Positions 52,146 to 61,077 of a stretch of 64,000 nt of DNA are shown piece after piece; the stretch's first letter is position 1, and each line of letters opens with the position of its first letter. The stretch is from Haloferax litoreum (GTDB taxonomy: Archaea > Halobacteriota > Halobacteria > Halobacteriales > Haloferacaceae): positions 1-64,000 of the forward strand of contig NZ_WKJO01000003.1 in the NCBI RefSeq assembly GCF_009674605.1, written 5' to 3'. The notes beneath the pieces are model-generated. The model was given only the letters and a program-made list of their open reading frames with translations. It had not been told where the DNA came from and ran no database searches. The position numbers and the translations under genes are program-made.

Positions 52146-52757
52146 ATGAGTACGACACCAGAAGCCTCGGGTCCGGCCGACTCCGCATCGAACACGATTC
52201 AGACAAACTGGCGGTGGATTGCTGCCGCAGGAGCCATCATCGCCGTCATCGGCCTACTCGCGGTACTCGCACCGTTCGTCACTGGCATCTCGATATCGTT
52301 CCTCATCGGCGTCTTCCTCGTCGTGAGCGGGTTCCTCCACTTCATCGGGATATTCAGAGCGAGAAACTGGACGGGGGCCATCTGGGAACTCGTTCTCGGT
52401 GTCGTGACCCTCGCTGCCGGGATAATTCTCCTGCTCAATCCGGTCTTCGGCCTCGTCACGCTGACGCTCCTCGTCATCGCCTACCTACTCGTGAGCGGTG
52501 TGGTGGAAATTGCGATGGGGATTCGTCTCCGCGGCGAACCGAACTGGTTCCTGAGCATCGCGAGCGGTGCAATCGGTCTGCTCTTGGGTGTGATGCTCTG
52601 GGCCGGACTCCCATCGACCGCAGTGTGGGCGGTTGGTCTGCTGTTCGGCATCAACCTCCTCGTGAGCGGTGTCTCGATGGCACTCCTCGCCTACAGCGCC
52701 CGCAACGTGACAGCTGCTGCCGAGTTCGAACAGGCCGCAGAAGCAGGTGGCGTCTAA
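52146..52757 (+). CDS. HdeD family (DUF308) membrane protein
   Basis: A 203-aa membrane protein with six hydrophobic segments arranged as three hairpins, as in the HdeD/DUF308 family of acid-stress-related proteins. Repeated motifs like ISFLIGVFLVVSGFLHFIG, VTLTLLVIAYLLVSGVVEIA and AVGLLFGINLLVSGVS show the internal repeats. The N-terminal 20 residues are acidic and cytoplasmic. Function in archaea is not known. A TATA-like cttaatct element lies about 33 nt upstream of the ATG. Confidence 0.87.
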   Translation: MSTTPEASGPADSASNTIQTNWRWIAAAGAIIAVIGLLAVLAPFVTGISISFLIGVFLVVSGFLHFIGIFRARNWTGAIWELVLGVVTLAAGIILLLNPVFGLVTLTLLVIAYLLVSGVVEIAMGIRLRGEPNWFLSIASGAIGLLLGVMLWAGLPSTAVWAVGLLFGINLLVSGVSMALLAYSARNVTAAAEFEQAAEAGGV

Positions 52758-52818
52758 CTCTCACCGGCGGCGTCGGTGACTGTGGACGAGGTGGGAGACG
52801 AGTGTCTGTCCCTTCTGG

Positions 52819-54117
52819 CTACGATTTTGGAGGCACGTACATGGGGGCGTCCACACCCAGTTGGTAGCCATCGGTGCGTGCGACAGCATTCAGGTACTCG
52901 GACATCGCGTACGCCATCCAGGCTTGTGCCCAGCGCATCAGCGTCGTCTTGACTGTGTAGAACTTGTGCTTCCGGTAGTAGAATCGTCCATCACCCGCAT
53001 AGAGGTTCTCGATGGTCCACTCGATGATTCTGGAAGCCATCTCCAGGTCACCCGCAGCGGTGAAGACAGCGATGGCAGTCGCCGCGGCGTGGATGTCACG
53101 CGGGTACGACTTCGACTCGTCCCAGTTTGGCGCACCGTCGGCGTCGAAGAGGACAGTCCGATAGAACGCGAGTCCACGTTCGATGGTCTCGTCGTACCGC
53201 GACGAGTCACAGACGTGCTTGTACCGGAGGAACGCGTCGAGGATGAACCCGTTGTGGTGGTTGTCCATCGAGAGGTGCGAACTCGACGCCGGCACGCGGT
53301 AGGTCCAGCCACCGATATCGGCCTGCTGGTCGGCGATGAAGTCGAGAATTGCCGTCGCTCGTTCGAGGTCCGACTCGTCTCCGTAGTGTGCGTAGATATC
53401 CACGAGGAGTCGTGCCCCGAGTGCACCCGAGTTGAGTGTATAGTACGTGTCGGGGTGGTTCATGTGGTAGTTTATCTTCGCGCCGCCATCGACCTCTCTG
53501 TAGTCGAGGTCCTCGACGACGAAGTCCGAGGCCGTTCGCGCGACGGGAGCGTACACCGGGTCGTACGGAGACGCTGTGAGGAGTGCCTTCACCGCGAACG
53601 ACGTCGAGACGACGTCTGGGTCGTTGGGGACGCCCTTCTGTTCCAGATGTTGAATCTCGTGTTTGTGGCCACCACAGAACCCGTGGTAACCGATGCTCCG
53701 ATTCTCGATGAGCCAATCAGCGAGGCGTCTCGCTTCGTCGAGGTAGTCTACGCTCGTCTGCTCACCCATCGCCTGCGTGTAGTGGTGGTAGTTCAGATTC
53801 GCAATCGTGAACAGTGCAGTCCCCTTGTAGTTTCGACGTTGTTCGACGAGGAACAACGGCCGGACGTTGATTGGCGGACGTTTGACCATCTCTTGGACGG
53901 CGAGGTTGACCCACTTGTTTTCGAACGGAAGTGCTCGAAGCAGTTTGCTGCTCATCCCATCGCCGTAATCCCACCCCTTGTAATCTCGGGTACGTGCGTA
54001 TTCGAGGGTGTCCGAGAGAATCTGTGTGAGTGGTTGCCCGCCGAACTCCACGGCAGGTTCTTGCACACTCGTCTGTGGGTGTTCGGAAGCGGAGAGAAGT
54101 GAGCCATTCTGCGACAT
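52819..54117 (-). CDS. Helical-barrel (six-hairpin-like) protein, possibly sugar/polysaccharide-related
   Basis: A 432-aa soluble protein built of repeated helical pairs with conserved Tyr/Trp/Gly/His-rich turns (GYHGFCGGHKHEIQH, NYHMNHPDTYYTLNSGALGARLLVD, SSHLSMDNHHNGFILDAFLRY). The pattern resembles alpha/alpha-barrel proteins acting on sugars (glucuronyl C5-epimerase or glycosidase-like). No signal peptide is visible. It is divergent from a phosphodiesterase/sulfatase-type gene that is followed by a FemAB-like gene, so the group may be part of surface polysaccharide or glycan handling. Haloarchaeal relatives may carry misleading names in databases. Exact reaction not known. Confidence 0.6.
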   Translation of the reverse strand: MSQNGSLLSASEHPQTSVQEPAVEFGGQPLTQILSDTLEYARTRDYKGWDYGDGMSSKLLRALPFENKWVNLAVQEMVKRPPINVRPLFLVEQRRNYKGTALFTIANLNYHHYTQAMGEQTSVDYLDEARRLADWLIENRSIGYHGFCGGHKHEIQHLEQKGVPNDPDVVSTSFAVKALLTASPYDPVYAPVARTASDFVVEDLDYREVDGGAKINYHMNHPDTYYTLNSGALGARLLVDIYAHYGDESDLERATAILDFIADQQADIGGWTYRVPASSSHLSMDNHHNGFILDAFLRYKHVCDSSRYDETIERGLAFYRTVLFDADGAPNWDESKSYPRDIHAAATAIAVFTAAGDLEMASRIIEWTIENLYAGDGRFYYRKHKFYTVKTTLMRWAQAWMAYAMSEYLNAVARTDGYQLGVDAPMYVPPKS

Positions 54118-54330
54118 AGTACTATCGTGAAAGACAGACGTTGACGGCTTTGTTACGAGTATCCTATGCAATCGAAAATCGGGCGACTGCGGAGTTACTA
54201 GTCCCATACGACGGAAGTGGCAGGCCAGAGCCCCGTACGGTCCCCCCTCTCAGAGAACTCGTCGCCAGAGGACGGTACATATGTGATAGCCAAACGCCCG
54301 ATGTACGTCGTTTATTGAAACTAAGTGCGC

Positions 54331-54338
54331 GTATAACA
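54331..54338 (+). promoter_or_regulatory. TATA-like element of the phosphodiesterase gene
   Basis: gtataaca is centred about 31 nt before the ATG at 54366, fitting that start (the ATG at 54390 would be 55 nt away). Confidence 0.4.
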
Positions 54339-54365
54339 AAACGGTAGAACCGCCACATTCCGTGT

Positions 54366-55994
54366 ATGTCCACGAATCGGACGGGAGCGATGAAAACGCT
54401 GCTCGTTGGACTCGACTCGGCGTGTCTCCCGGTCTTACAACCACTCTTCGACGACGGTGAACTGCCGACGCTCCGCAGGATATTTTCGTCCGGCGTTCAC
54501 GGTCCACTCGAATCCCAGATTCCACCATGGACGGCCAGTGCGTGGCCATCGGTGTACACCGGGATGAATCCCGGCAAACACGGAGTGTTCGACTTCCTCT
54601 CTTTCGATGGCTACGAGTGGAGCGTCGTCAACGGCAGCCATCTCAGAGAACGAACGTTGTGGGAACTGTTAGATTATCACGGGTTTTCGAGCGTCGTCGT
54701 CAACGCACCGGTGACACACCCATGTCGACCCTTCGATGGTGCCCTCATCCCGGGCTACACGGCACCGGAGAACCCACAGGGTCACCCTGTTGGTATCGTA
54801 GACGACGTTCGCGACGCAATCGGAGCGTACCGTGTGTACCCACGTGACCCCTCACCGACCGACGCCTCACCGAGCGAGCGGTACTGTGAACTAATTCGCA
54901 TGCGTGGAGACGCATTCAAGTACCTCGTCGACCGCTTCGACCCGGACTTCGGATTCATCCAGTTCCAACAGACGGACACCGTCTTCCACGAACGACCCGG
55001 TGACCTCGAATCGGTTCGCGACATCTACGCCGAAGTCGACCGACAACTCGAAGCCATCCTCGACGCCTATCAGCCCGAGAACGTACTCGTCGTCAGCGAC
55101 CACGGCATGGGTGAGTACACAGGCTACGAGTTCCGCGTCAACGAGTTCCTCCGTCAGCACGGGTTCGTCAAGTCCGTCAACGGTGGCCAAGGAATGCCGA
55201 CGTGGGCGACGGTTCGAGACGCAAAACTCAGAGCGGGCATCGAAGCACAATCCGTCGAAGAGAGCCTCCCCGCCAGAGCGATGCAGTTTGTCGCCCGAAC
55301 CGGCCTCACGAGTCAACGTATCGGAGGGTTCCTCGAACGAATCGGTCTCGACGAGTTCGTCGCGAACCGAGTCAGTTCCGACGTCATCAGCGCCGGTACC
55401 CAGCAGGTCGACTTCGAGCACTCTATCGCCTTCATGCGTTCGCGGACGGAACTCGGAATTCGAATCAACCTCGAAGGACGCGAACCGAACGGTGTCGTCC
55501 CGCAATCCGAGTACGAGTCGACCCGAGAGGTACTCATCGACTTGCTTCGAGACGTCACTGGCCCCGATGGGAGACCGGTGTTCGACGACGTCTCTCCCCG
55601 CGAGCAGTACCTCTTCGGCCCCAGAGACGACGATGCCGTCGACATCGTCCTCGTCCCGCGAGCGTTCGACCAATTCCTCTCTGCGATGCTCGACGACGAC
55701 GTGTTCGGTGAGCCATCGGAACCGTGGAATCACAAACTGAACGGCATCGTCGCAGCAATCGGAACCAATGTCGACACGGACGTGTCCCTCGATGGGGCCC
55801 ACCTGTTCGATATCGCACCGACGGTCCTCGCGACGTTCGGTATCGAAGCGGACGAACAAATGGATGGGAGCGTCCTCCCATTCGTCGACCCAGTTGGGAG
55901 ACGGTCGTACCCAGCACTCGACACCCAGCCAGTCGACACGACGACAGACAGTCGAGTCGAAGAGCGACTCGCCAACCTCGGCTACATCGAGTAG
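54366..55994 (+). CDS. Alkaline-phosphatase-superfamily phosphodiesterase/sulfatase-like protein
   Basis: A 542-aa protein of the type I phosphodiesterase/nucleotide pyrophosphatase group. Metal-site residues of the superfamily are visible: Asp in LLVGLDSACLP, Thr/Ser nucleophile region WPSVYTGMNPGKHG (Thr in VYTGM), the DHGMGEY motif and the His/Asp in DGAHLFDIAPTVLATFGI. It has no signal peptide, so it probably acts inside the cell on phospho- or phosphonate-linked lipid or glycan intermediates. The C-terminal tail ends VEERLANLGYIE, a feature also seen in a tiny ORF downstream. ATG at 54366 is supported by a TATA-like element. Confidence 0.85.
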   Translation: MSTNRTGAMKTLLVGLDSACLPVLQPLFDDGELPTLRRIFSSGVHGPLESQIPPWTASAWPSVYTGMNPGKHGVFDFLSFDGYEWSVVNGSHLRERTLWELLDYHGFSSVVVNAPVTHPCRPFDGALIPGYTAPENPQGHPVGIVDDVRDAIGAYRVYPRDPSPTDASPSERYCELIRMRGDAFKYLVDRFDPDFGFIQFQQTDTVFHERPGDLESVRDIYAEVDRQLEAILDAYQPENVLVVSDHGMGEYTGYEFRVNEFLRQHGFVKSVNGGQGMPTWATVRDAKLRAGIEAQSVEESLPARAMQFVARTGLTSQRIGGFLERIGLDEFVANRVSSDVISAGTQQVDFEHSIAFMRSRTELGIRINLEGREPNGVVPQSEYESTREVLIDLLRDVTGPDGRPVFDDVSPREQYLFGPRDDDAVDIVLVPRAFDQFLSAMLDDDVFGEPSEPWNHKLNGIVAAIGTNVDTDVSLDGAHLFDIAPTVLATFGIEADEQMDGSVLPFVDPVGRRSYPALDTQPVDTTTDSRVEERLANLGYIE

Positions 55995-56238
55995 GAAGTT
56001 CCTTCTCCTCTTTTCGTTCGTCTGTCGGTGAGCAGTCGTTGAAGACGGGCAGCACCGTCATCTGTCGTTATTCGTTGAATAACACGTTCGACAGAGACTC
56101 ACGAGTGAGAGACTGACACCACATTTAGAAGGACCGACCAGCGGAACGACGAGAGACGCTGGCCGTCACCGTGTCGACAGGAGACGAGTCACGAAAAGAG
56201 TGGTTTGCCCGCAGACACCAGAAGAGTCGACGCGAGAG

Positions 56239-56412
56239 TTAGACGTATCCGAGGTTCTCGAGTCGCTCTGTCACGACGTCAGGCGAGATAGCGTCGTCTT
56301 TCGCCACCGTCTCGCTGGTGACGATATCTTTGCGTTCCCCGTTGTCGTAGACCGACGATGGAACTGTGACGAGTTCCTCGGTTGGGATTCCCGGTGAATC
56401 GGTCCTACTCAC
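56239..56412 (-). CDS. Small ORF with a sulfatase-type C-terminal tail
   Basis: A 57-aa open frame with a GTG start. The sequence (start MSRTDSPGIP, end VVTERLENLGYV) has haloarchaeal codon choice, and its last dozen residues resemble the C-terminus of the upstream phosphodiesterase (VEERLANLGYIE). A cttatagg element lies about 24 nt upstream on the minus strand. It could be a real small protein that mimics that tail, or a remnant of a larger lost gene. No family is recognised. Confidence 0.4.
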   Translation of the reverse strand: MSRTDSPGIPTEELVTVPSSVYDNGERKDIVTSETVAKDDAISPDVVTERLENLGYV

Positions 56413-56484
56413 CAGTTATCGGCCTTCCTGACCTATAAGAAGATTATAACAAAGCGCTCAGGGTGTGCTGATATCGTACGAACA

Positions 56485-57504
56485 ATGAGTATCGAAATCC
56501 GGTATGCATCCCAAGACGACATCCATCAGTGGGACCAGTACGTCGCGCAGTCACCACACGGAAATCTATTTCATCAGTACGCAGCGCTCGAAGTTCAAGC
56601 GAAGCACTCTGGTTCGGAGTTGTATCCACTCATCGGGTTCAAAGGTCAGGAGGTAGTCGGTCTCTTTCCGCTCTTCAAAATCTCGAAGGGGCCAATCAAC
56701 ACGGTGTTCTCACCGCCCCCCGAACTCCGCGTCGCGTATCTCGGACCCGTCTTGCTCAACATGGACCACATGAAACAGCGAAAACGCGAGAGCAGACACC
56801 ACGAGTTCATCGACAGTTGTTTCGAGTGGGTCCAAAACGAAATCCGACCGCAGTACACCCACATCCGTCTCGACGGGGACTACGACGACCTCAGGGCGTT
56901 CTCGTGGAACGATTTCTCCATCTCCCCTTCGTACACGTACCACGTGGACCTCACCGAGGGCGAAGACGACGTGCTGATGAACTTCAGCAGCGACGCCCGG
57001 TCGAACATCCGAAACGCCCCTGAAGAGTCGTACACCATCGAAGAAGGCGGTCTCAGTGAAATCGACCGCATCATCGAACAGGTTTCGGACCGATACGAAG
57101 ACCAAGGTGTGTCGTTCCACACGACTGCCGAGTTCGTGAAAGACCTCTACACGAACCTCCCAGAGGGACAAATCCGACCCTACACGCTCCGAGTGGACGG
57201 CGACTTCATCGGTGGGATTCTGGTGACAGATTACAAAGACATGGTGTCTCGGTGGCAAGGGGGCGTTCGAACCGACATCGACGTCGACATCGCGACCAAC
57301 GACCTCCTCGACTGGCAGATTATGTGCGACGCGATGGACCGGGGCCGAGCGACCTACGACCTCGTCGGTGCAGACAACCGCCGCATCAACCGATACAAGT
57401 CGAAGTTCAACCCATCTCTCCACCCCTTCTACAGTCTCGAACGCAGTGAGGCGGGGATGGGGAAACTCGCACACATCTACAAAACCCTCCGTCAGCGTGC
57501 GTAA
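56485..57504 (+). CDS. GNAT/FemAB-like acyltransferase (peptidoglycan-bridge family)
   Basis: A 339-aa protein with two GNAT-like lobes, as in the FemAB/lipid II:glycine transferase family and related BioF2-like acyltransferases. Blocks seen: SIEIRYASQDDIHQWDQYVAQS, NLFHQYAALEVQAKH (first lobe), VDLTEGEDDVLMNFSSDARSNIR (substrate loop), GDFIGGILVTDYKDMVSRWQGG and YDLVGADNRRINRYKSKFN (second lobe). Archaea lack murein, so it likely modifies a surface glycan or lipid with an aminoacyl or acyl group. It follows the phosphodiesterase gene after about 490 bp with its own AT-rich promoter. T-rich tract after the stop. Confidence 0.82.
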   Translation: MSIEIRYASQDDIHQWDQYVAQSPHGNLFHQYAALEVQAKHSGSELYPLIGFKGQEVVGLFPLFKISKGPINTVFSPPPELRVAYLGPVLLNMDHMKQRKRESRHHEFIDSCFEWVQNEIRPQYTHIRLDGDYDDLRAFSWNDFSISPSYTYHVDLTEGEDDVLMNFSSDARSNIRNAPEESYTIEEGGLSEIDRIIEQVSDRYEDQGVSFHTTAEFVKDLYTNLPEGQIRPYTLRVDGDFIGGILVTDYKDMVSRWQGGVRTDIDVDIATNDLLDWQIMCDAMDRGRATYDLVGADNRRINRYKSKFNPSLHPFYSLERSEAGMGKLAHIYKTLRQRA

Positions 57505-57886
57505 CTCGAACACTTCACTGTCCACTGTCGGGTTCTTTTTCTAGGCCTCCACGCCGTCGTGACGAACGTGCACTGTCTCGAAGGGGCGTTCGCGAGACGA
57601 CTCCCGACTGGTAAATCGCTCTGCTCGACAGTCGCCGTCTGCCGACGCTGGATTGGCGACTCGTTGGGGGACCAAACGACGACCGCGAAACGTCGTGTGG
57701 TCGTAGCCGAGCAGAAAAGCGAGACCATCGTTCGACCGCTCGCGTCAGTGGTAGATACAGTTTCGAGAACTCGTCATCGCATGTCACACTCACAATCTCG
57801 ACCGGTCACTCTGACCAGCAGAGACAGAGATGAGTTCAACGGAATAGTGGGCAGGTAAAGAAGATCGGAGAGGAGTCACAGATGGG
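57505..57886. other. Intergenic region of 382 bp, no supported gene
   Basis: Convergent gap between the FemAB-like gene and a small membrane-protein gene. An open frame at 57559-57858 on + (GTG start) has weak codon character and no recognisable domain. Apart from the T-tract at 57533-57541 nothing stands out. Confidence 0.5.
57533..57541 (+). terminator. T-rich tract after the FemAB-like gene
   Basis: A ttcttttt run starts about 28 bp after the stop codon at 57504, typical of archaeal intrinsic termination. No hairpin is needed for such sites, so the evidence is only the T-run and its position. Confidence 0.35.
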
Positions 57887-58093
57887 TCATTTGCGGTATT
57901 TGACGACAGCGATGAACAGTGTGACAGATATGAACGAGAGGAGAAGCGAAATTACAACAGTTCCATTCCCTACATAGTCATCTAGCAGACTTGCCCAGAG
58001 GACGAACGCACTGAACAACAAACCGAGAACAGGGAGTGGGTCATCGAGATCTTCGATGAGAGAACCCACGATTCGCTTTACATATTCATTCAT
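57887..58093 (-). CDS. Small membrane protein, two hydrophobic segments
   Basis: A 68-aa protein with two transmembrane segments (VLGLLFSAFVLWASLL, about 22-37, and TVVISLLLSFISVTLFIAVV, about 45-64) joined by an acidic loop (DDYVGNG), ending in a basic tail. Codons are richer in A and T than in neighbouring genes, similar to the surrounding AT-rich DNA, which suggests recent acquisition. The upstream reading start at 58093 (MNEYVKRIVG) is reasonable. No family is recognised. It is the only gene between the FemAB-like gene and the winged-helix regulator. Confidence 0.55.
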   Translation of the reverse strand: MNEYVKRIVGSLIEDLDDPLPVLGLLFSAFVLWASLLDDYVGNGTVVISLLLSFISVTLFIAVVKYRK

Positions 58094-58283
58094 TCAAAGA
58101 GACAGTTTGGACTGGGAAGATAAATACTATCTGCTGACACATATCCCATCTACCTATCGGCTGTTCTACGGGCCAAAGTCTCGAACGAATAGGATTTCAA
58201 CAGAGCCAAATTTCCTACCAGTAGTAGGTCCTAAATACGGAGAAGTGGCGTGCCACGTGTAGCGTCTTCTGTGCGTCCAAGTG

Positions 58284-58595
58284 TCACGCCAAGTCCTGCG
58301 ATTGGATGACGTCCCACGACTGCTCACCTTCCTTCGTGAGGCCGTACACGCGGCCTTTCTTCCGGTCTTCGGGGACGAGAAGTTCTACTTGCCCACGCTT
58401 TCTGAGTCGCTGAATCGACCGGGAGATGTTCGCAACGTGTCTGTCCGTGTCGGAGGCGATACGCGTTGGCGTCGCGGGCCCTTCGGCGAGGCGCTCGAGA
58501 ACGGTCAATCGGTACTGGGAGCTGATAGCATAGCTGACCATGTCCCAATTGATGTTGTCGTTCGTATCAGATTGTCCGTCTTGCTTACTAGCCAT
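58284..58595 (-). CDS. Winged helix-turn-helix transcriptional regulator
   Basis: A 103-aa regulator with a single winged-helix domain. The core is SYAISSQYRLTVLERLAEG (helix 1), TPTRIASDTDRHVANISRSIQRLRKRGQVELLV (recognition part) and a wing with GRVYGLTKEGEQ. This layout is common in small haloarchaeal ArsR/MarR-like proteins. There is no clear metal- or ligand-binding site. A good TATA-like element lies at 58614-58628. It lies beside an 800-bp AT-rich gap and may control something there or its own expression. Confidence 0.82.
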   Translation of the reverse strand: MASKQDGQSDTNDNINWDMVSYAISSQYRLTVLERLAEGPATPTRIASDTDRHVANISRSIQRLRKRGQVELLVPEDRKKGRVYGLTKEGEQSWDVIQSQDLA

Positions 58596-59394
58596 TCATC
58601 AGATTAACAGCCAGATAATTACATAAAGTCTTTGGTCGAAATATATTCAGTATTTTCTGAACATCACGATAACATATACATCAGATAGTAGTAAAAAACA
58701 CACCACCGTCGTAAAATACGATATTAACAAGAGCCAAATAAAAGATATACTGTCTCGATTAAACTCACATTTACACAGTCAAACTACAGAAAACCACCAG
58801 ACTAAGTACAGACACACGAATCGTCGTGTTCAGCCATCGGCGTCGACACGTGAGTGGCCAGTTTCTGATAATTACTGGTACAAAACAAAATATGTTTTGA
58901 TTAATACAACACACAACGTTCGTCTATCCGGACTAGTTGGGAGTCTCACTTCGTACGAGGAGAGATTGCGCGCGGTGGGATACTAAATGAATCGTGACTA
59001 CTAGTTCGGAGCGAACGTCACGGAACAACGACAGCGATAGCTGAGAACGGGTTTGAACTGTGTCCGCCTTTCTCGACGACACACTACTGTCACGTCGGGT
59101 GTCTCAGCGCCCGCGGTAGTACCGTCGAGAGAGCGCGAACCCCGACGAGTAGACGCAATTTTCATATAGCGCTATACAGTTTATTCGTGTTAGTCCCAAT
59201 TCCCGCCACAAGTTGCTAACTATCGTTGTCTGGCAGAGACAACGAGCTGAGTAATATCGTCAGTGATACTACTACTTCCTCAATTTGGTCGAAATCAGAG
59301 TCCACAGAACGAGTCACTCGGCAGGATACGGCGTGGAAGGCGGGACGAGAGGGTTTCGAGAGTCGCTGTGGTGAACTACTCGGTTCCCAAATCC
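58596..59394. other. AT-rich gap of about 800 bp, no supported gene
   Basis: The DNA from about 58610 to 58930 is far richer in A and T than the flanking genes, while the rest to 59394 is mixed. It lies between the 5' end of the winged-helix gene and the 3' end of an enoyl-CoA hydratase gene. I see no open frame of coding character, no tRNA pattern and no long repeat. It may be a decayed insertion or a foreign segment. Confidence 0.5.
58614..58628 (-). promoter_or_regulatory. TATA region of the winged-helix gene
   Basis: On the minus strand CTTTATGTAATTATC is centred about 26 nt before the ATG at 58595, at the expected position for leaderless transcription. Confidence 0.5.
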
Positions 59395-60207
59395 TCACTC
59401 AACAGGCCACTCGTCTGCACCCAGTGGTTCGCCCCCGAGGAACGCCTCGATACCCTCGTGTGCGTCCGCCGTCGTACAGAGTTCCGCGAACCGTTCGTTC
59501 GAGTAGTCGAGTGCCTCGTCGTACTCGAGTTCGGTCATCTCGTAGAACGCCTCTTTCCCCATCTGCACGGCCACGGGACTCTTCGAGGCGATGGTCGATG
59601 CGAGGTCTATCGCCGCATCTCGGTGCTCACCCTCGGGGACGACGCGGTTGACGAGTCCCCAGTCGAGGGCCGTCTCCGAGTCGATGAGGTCGCCCGTCAG
59701 AAGCAGTTCGAGACAGCGTTTCCGCGTGAGTGACGACATCAGAGGGACGGCAGGACCCATGCAGAACAACCCGACTTTGGGGGCCGTCGCGCCGAATTTG
59801 GTCCCTTCAGCGGCGACGGCCAGGTCGCACGCAGCGACGAGTCCAATCCCATTCGCTGCCGCGTGCCCGTGAACAGCGGCGATGACCGGCGTTCGCATCT
59901 CAGTGAGCGTCACGAACGGTTCTTCCATCACCGCAACCCACGCCTCGTACTCGGCTTTCGTCTCGTAATCCGCGTGTTCAGAGAGGTCGATGCCGGCCGA
60001 GAACACTCGCCCCGCCCCTTCGACCACGATTGCCCGCACGTTCGCCAGTTCGTCGAACGCCCGTAACGCGTCGTCGAGGTCGGTAGCGAGTTCGGTGCTG
60101 AAGGTGTTCATCGCGTCGGCCCGATCGAGCGTTATCCGACCCACGTATCCGTCGTGAGTCGTCTCGATGGTATCCCACTGTGCGTCGTCTATCACGTCGG
60201 TCGACAT
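59395..60207 (-). CDS. Enoyl-CoA hydratase/isomerase family protein
   Basis: A 270-aa crotonase-fold protein. The oxyanion segments are RVFSAGIDLSEH and VHGHAAANGIGLVAACDLAVA. At the first catalytic position there is Ile/Gly rather than Glu, and the second segment reads FGATAPKVGLFCMGPAV, so the two usual hydratase Glu residues are absent. It is therefore probably an isomerase, a thioesterase or a decarboxylase-like variant (ECHDC3 style) rather than a true hydratase. It is separate from the aryl-CoA island by about 18 kb. Substrate unknown. Confidence 0.85.
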   Translation of the reverse strand: MSTDVIDDAQWDTIETTHDGYVGRITLDRADAMNTFSTELATDLDDALRAFDELANVRAIVVEGAGRVFSAGIDLSEHADYETKAEYEAWVAVMEEPFVTLTEMRTPVIAAVHGHAAANGIGLVAACDLAVAAEGTKFGATAPKVGLFCMGPAVPLMSSLTRKRCLELLLTGDLIDSETALDWGLVNRVVPEGEHRDAAIDLASTIASKSPVAVQMGKEAFYEMTELEYDEALDYSNERFAELCTTADAHEGIEAFLGGEPLGADEWPVE

Positions 60208-60255
60208 GTGTGGACGATTCGCGAAGGTACGTGATAAAAGAAACCATGCACCACA

Positions 60256-61077
60256 TTATGTCGACGACGTCTCGTCAGTCCGAGCGTCGACGACGCTATC
60301 GGCGATTTCGACACTCGCCACACCGAGGAGTGCACCGGCGACGACGTCGAGCGCCCAGTGGATACCGAGGTACATCGTCGAGAAGGCGACAGCGCTCGCG
60401 AGAATCGGTGCGACGAGTGCCCACACAGGATACTCCCCGTAGGTCCGAACCGCGACGAGTGCCGCCGACACCGACAACGACGTGTGAAGCGACGGGAAGA
60501 CGTTCGTATTCACGTTCACTTGTCGTGTGAGAATCTGCGTCTGCGGATACGTTACGTAGAGAAGCGACTCGACCTGACCGGGGAGGAGGTTCCGCGGTCC
60601 GTACGAAATAAACAGGATGTAGCAACACAACCCGATACCGTAGTTGACTGCGTACGCGACTGCAGTGAGTTTCAACGGCCGACGGTCGGTGGCGACGAAG
60701 TACGCCACGAACGGGAAGGTGAGCAAGAAGACGTACCCCGAGAGATAGATGGCCGAGAGGACGGCTGTGAGTGTCGGCGTGGCGAGTGACTGGACGTGCA
60801 TGACGAAGTTGCCCTCGACGGCGTAGATGAGACCGGTCACGTTCCACCCGAGAAGCCACGAGACTTCGGGACCGACGTCGCGTGCTAACTTGTTCACCAG
60901 CAGGACGACGACGAGGAGTCCGAGGTACTTCGACGCGTCACGAGCGCGCTCACGAAACGTCCCGTAGGCGTCTCGAACCCGCGTCGGTCCGACGATACCG
61001 AGCGTCGCGACGAACAGCGCTGCTGCACCGCCGCCGAGGACACTCACGAGCATCGACACGAGTGGTGGAGCGTTCAT
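60256..61077 (-). CDS. PAP2-family membrane phosphatase / inositol phosphorylceramide synthase-like
   Basis: A 273-aa integral membrane protein with about six to seven hydrophobic segments. The PAP2 motifs are visible: NVFPSLHTSLSVSAAL (Ser-x-His motif, about residue 197) and YLGIHWALDVVAGALLG (His-x4-Asp motif). The usual first lipid-phosphatase motif KxxxxxxRP is replaced by a sequence with SYGPRNLLPG, as in the AUR1/inositol-phosphorylceramide-synthase branch. So it may transfer a phospho-headgroup between lipids instead of just removing phosphate. It overlaps the solute-binding protein gene by 4 bp (ATGA), which implies a joint function. Confidence 0.83.
   Translation of the reverse strand: MNAPPLVSMLVSVLGGGAAALFVATLGIVGPTRVRDAYGTFRERARDASKYLGLLVVVLLVNKLARDVGPEVSWLLGWNVTGLIYAVEGNFVMHVQSLATPTLTAVLSAIYLSGYVFLLTFPFVAYFVATDRRPLKLTAVAYAVNYGIGLCCYILFISYGPRNLLPGQVESLLYVTYPQTQILTRQVNVNTNVFPSLHTSLSVSAALVAVRTYGEYPVWALVAPILASAVAFSTMYLGIHWALDVVAGALLGVASVEIADSVVDARTDETSST

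Noticed and set aside
57559-57858. GTG-started 99-aa frame after the FemAB-like gene
   Set aside because: Codon pattern is not like the neighbours and no domain or promoter is visible.
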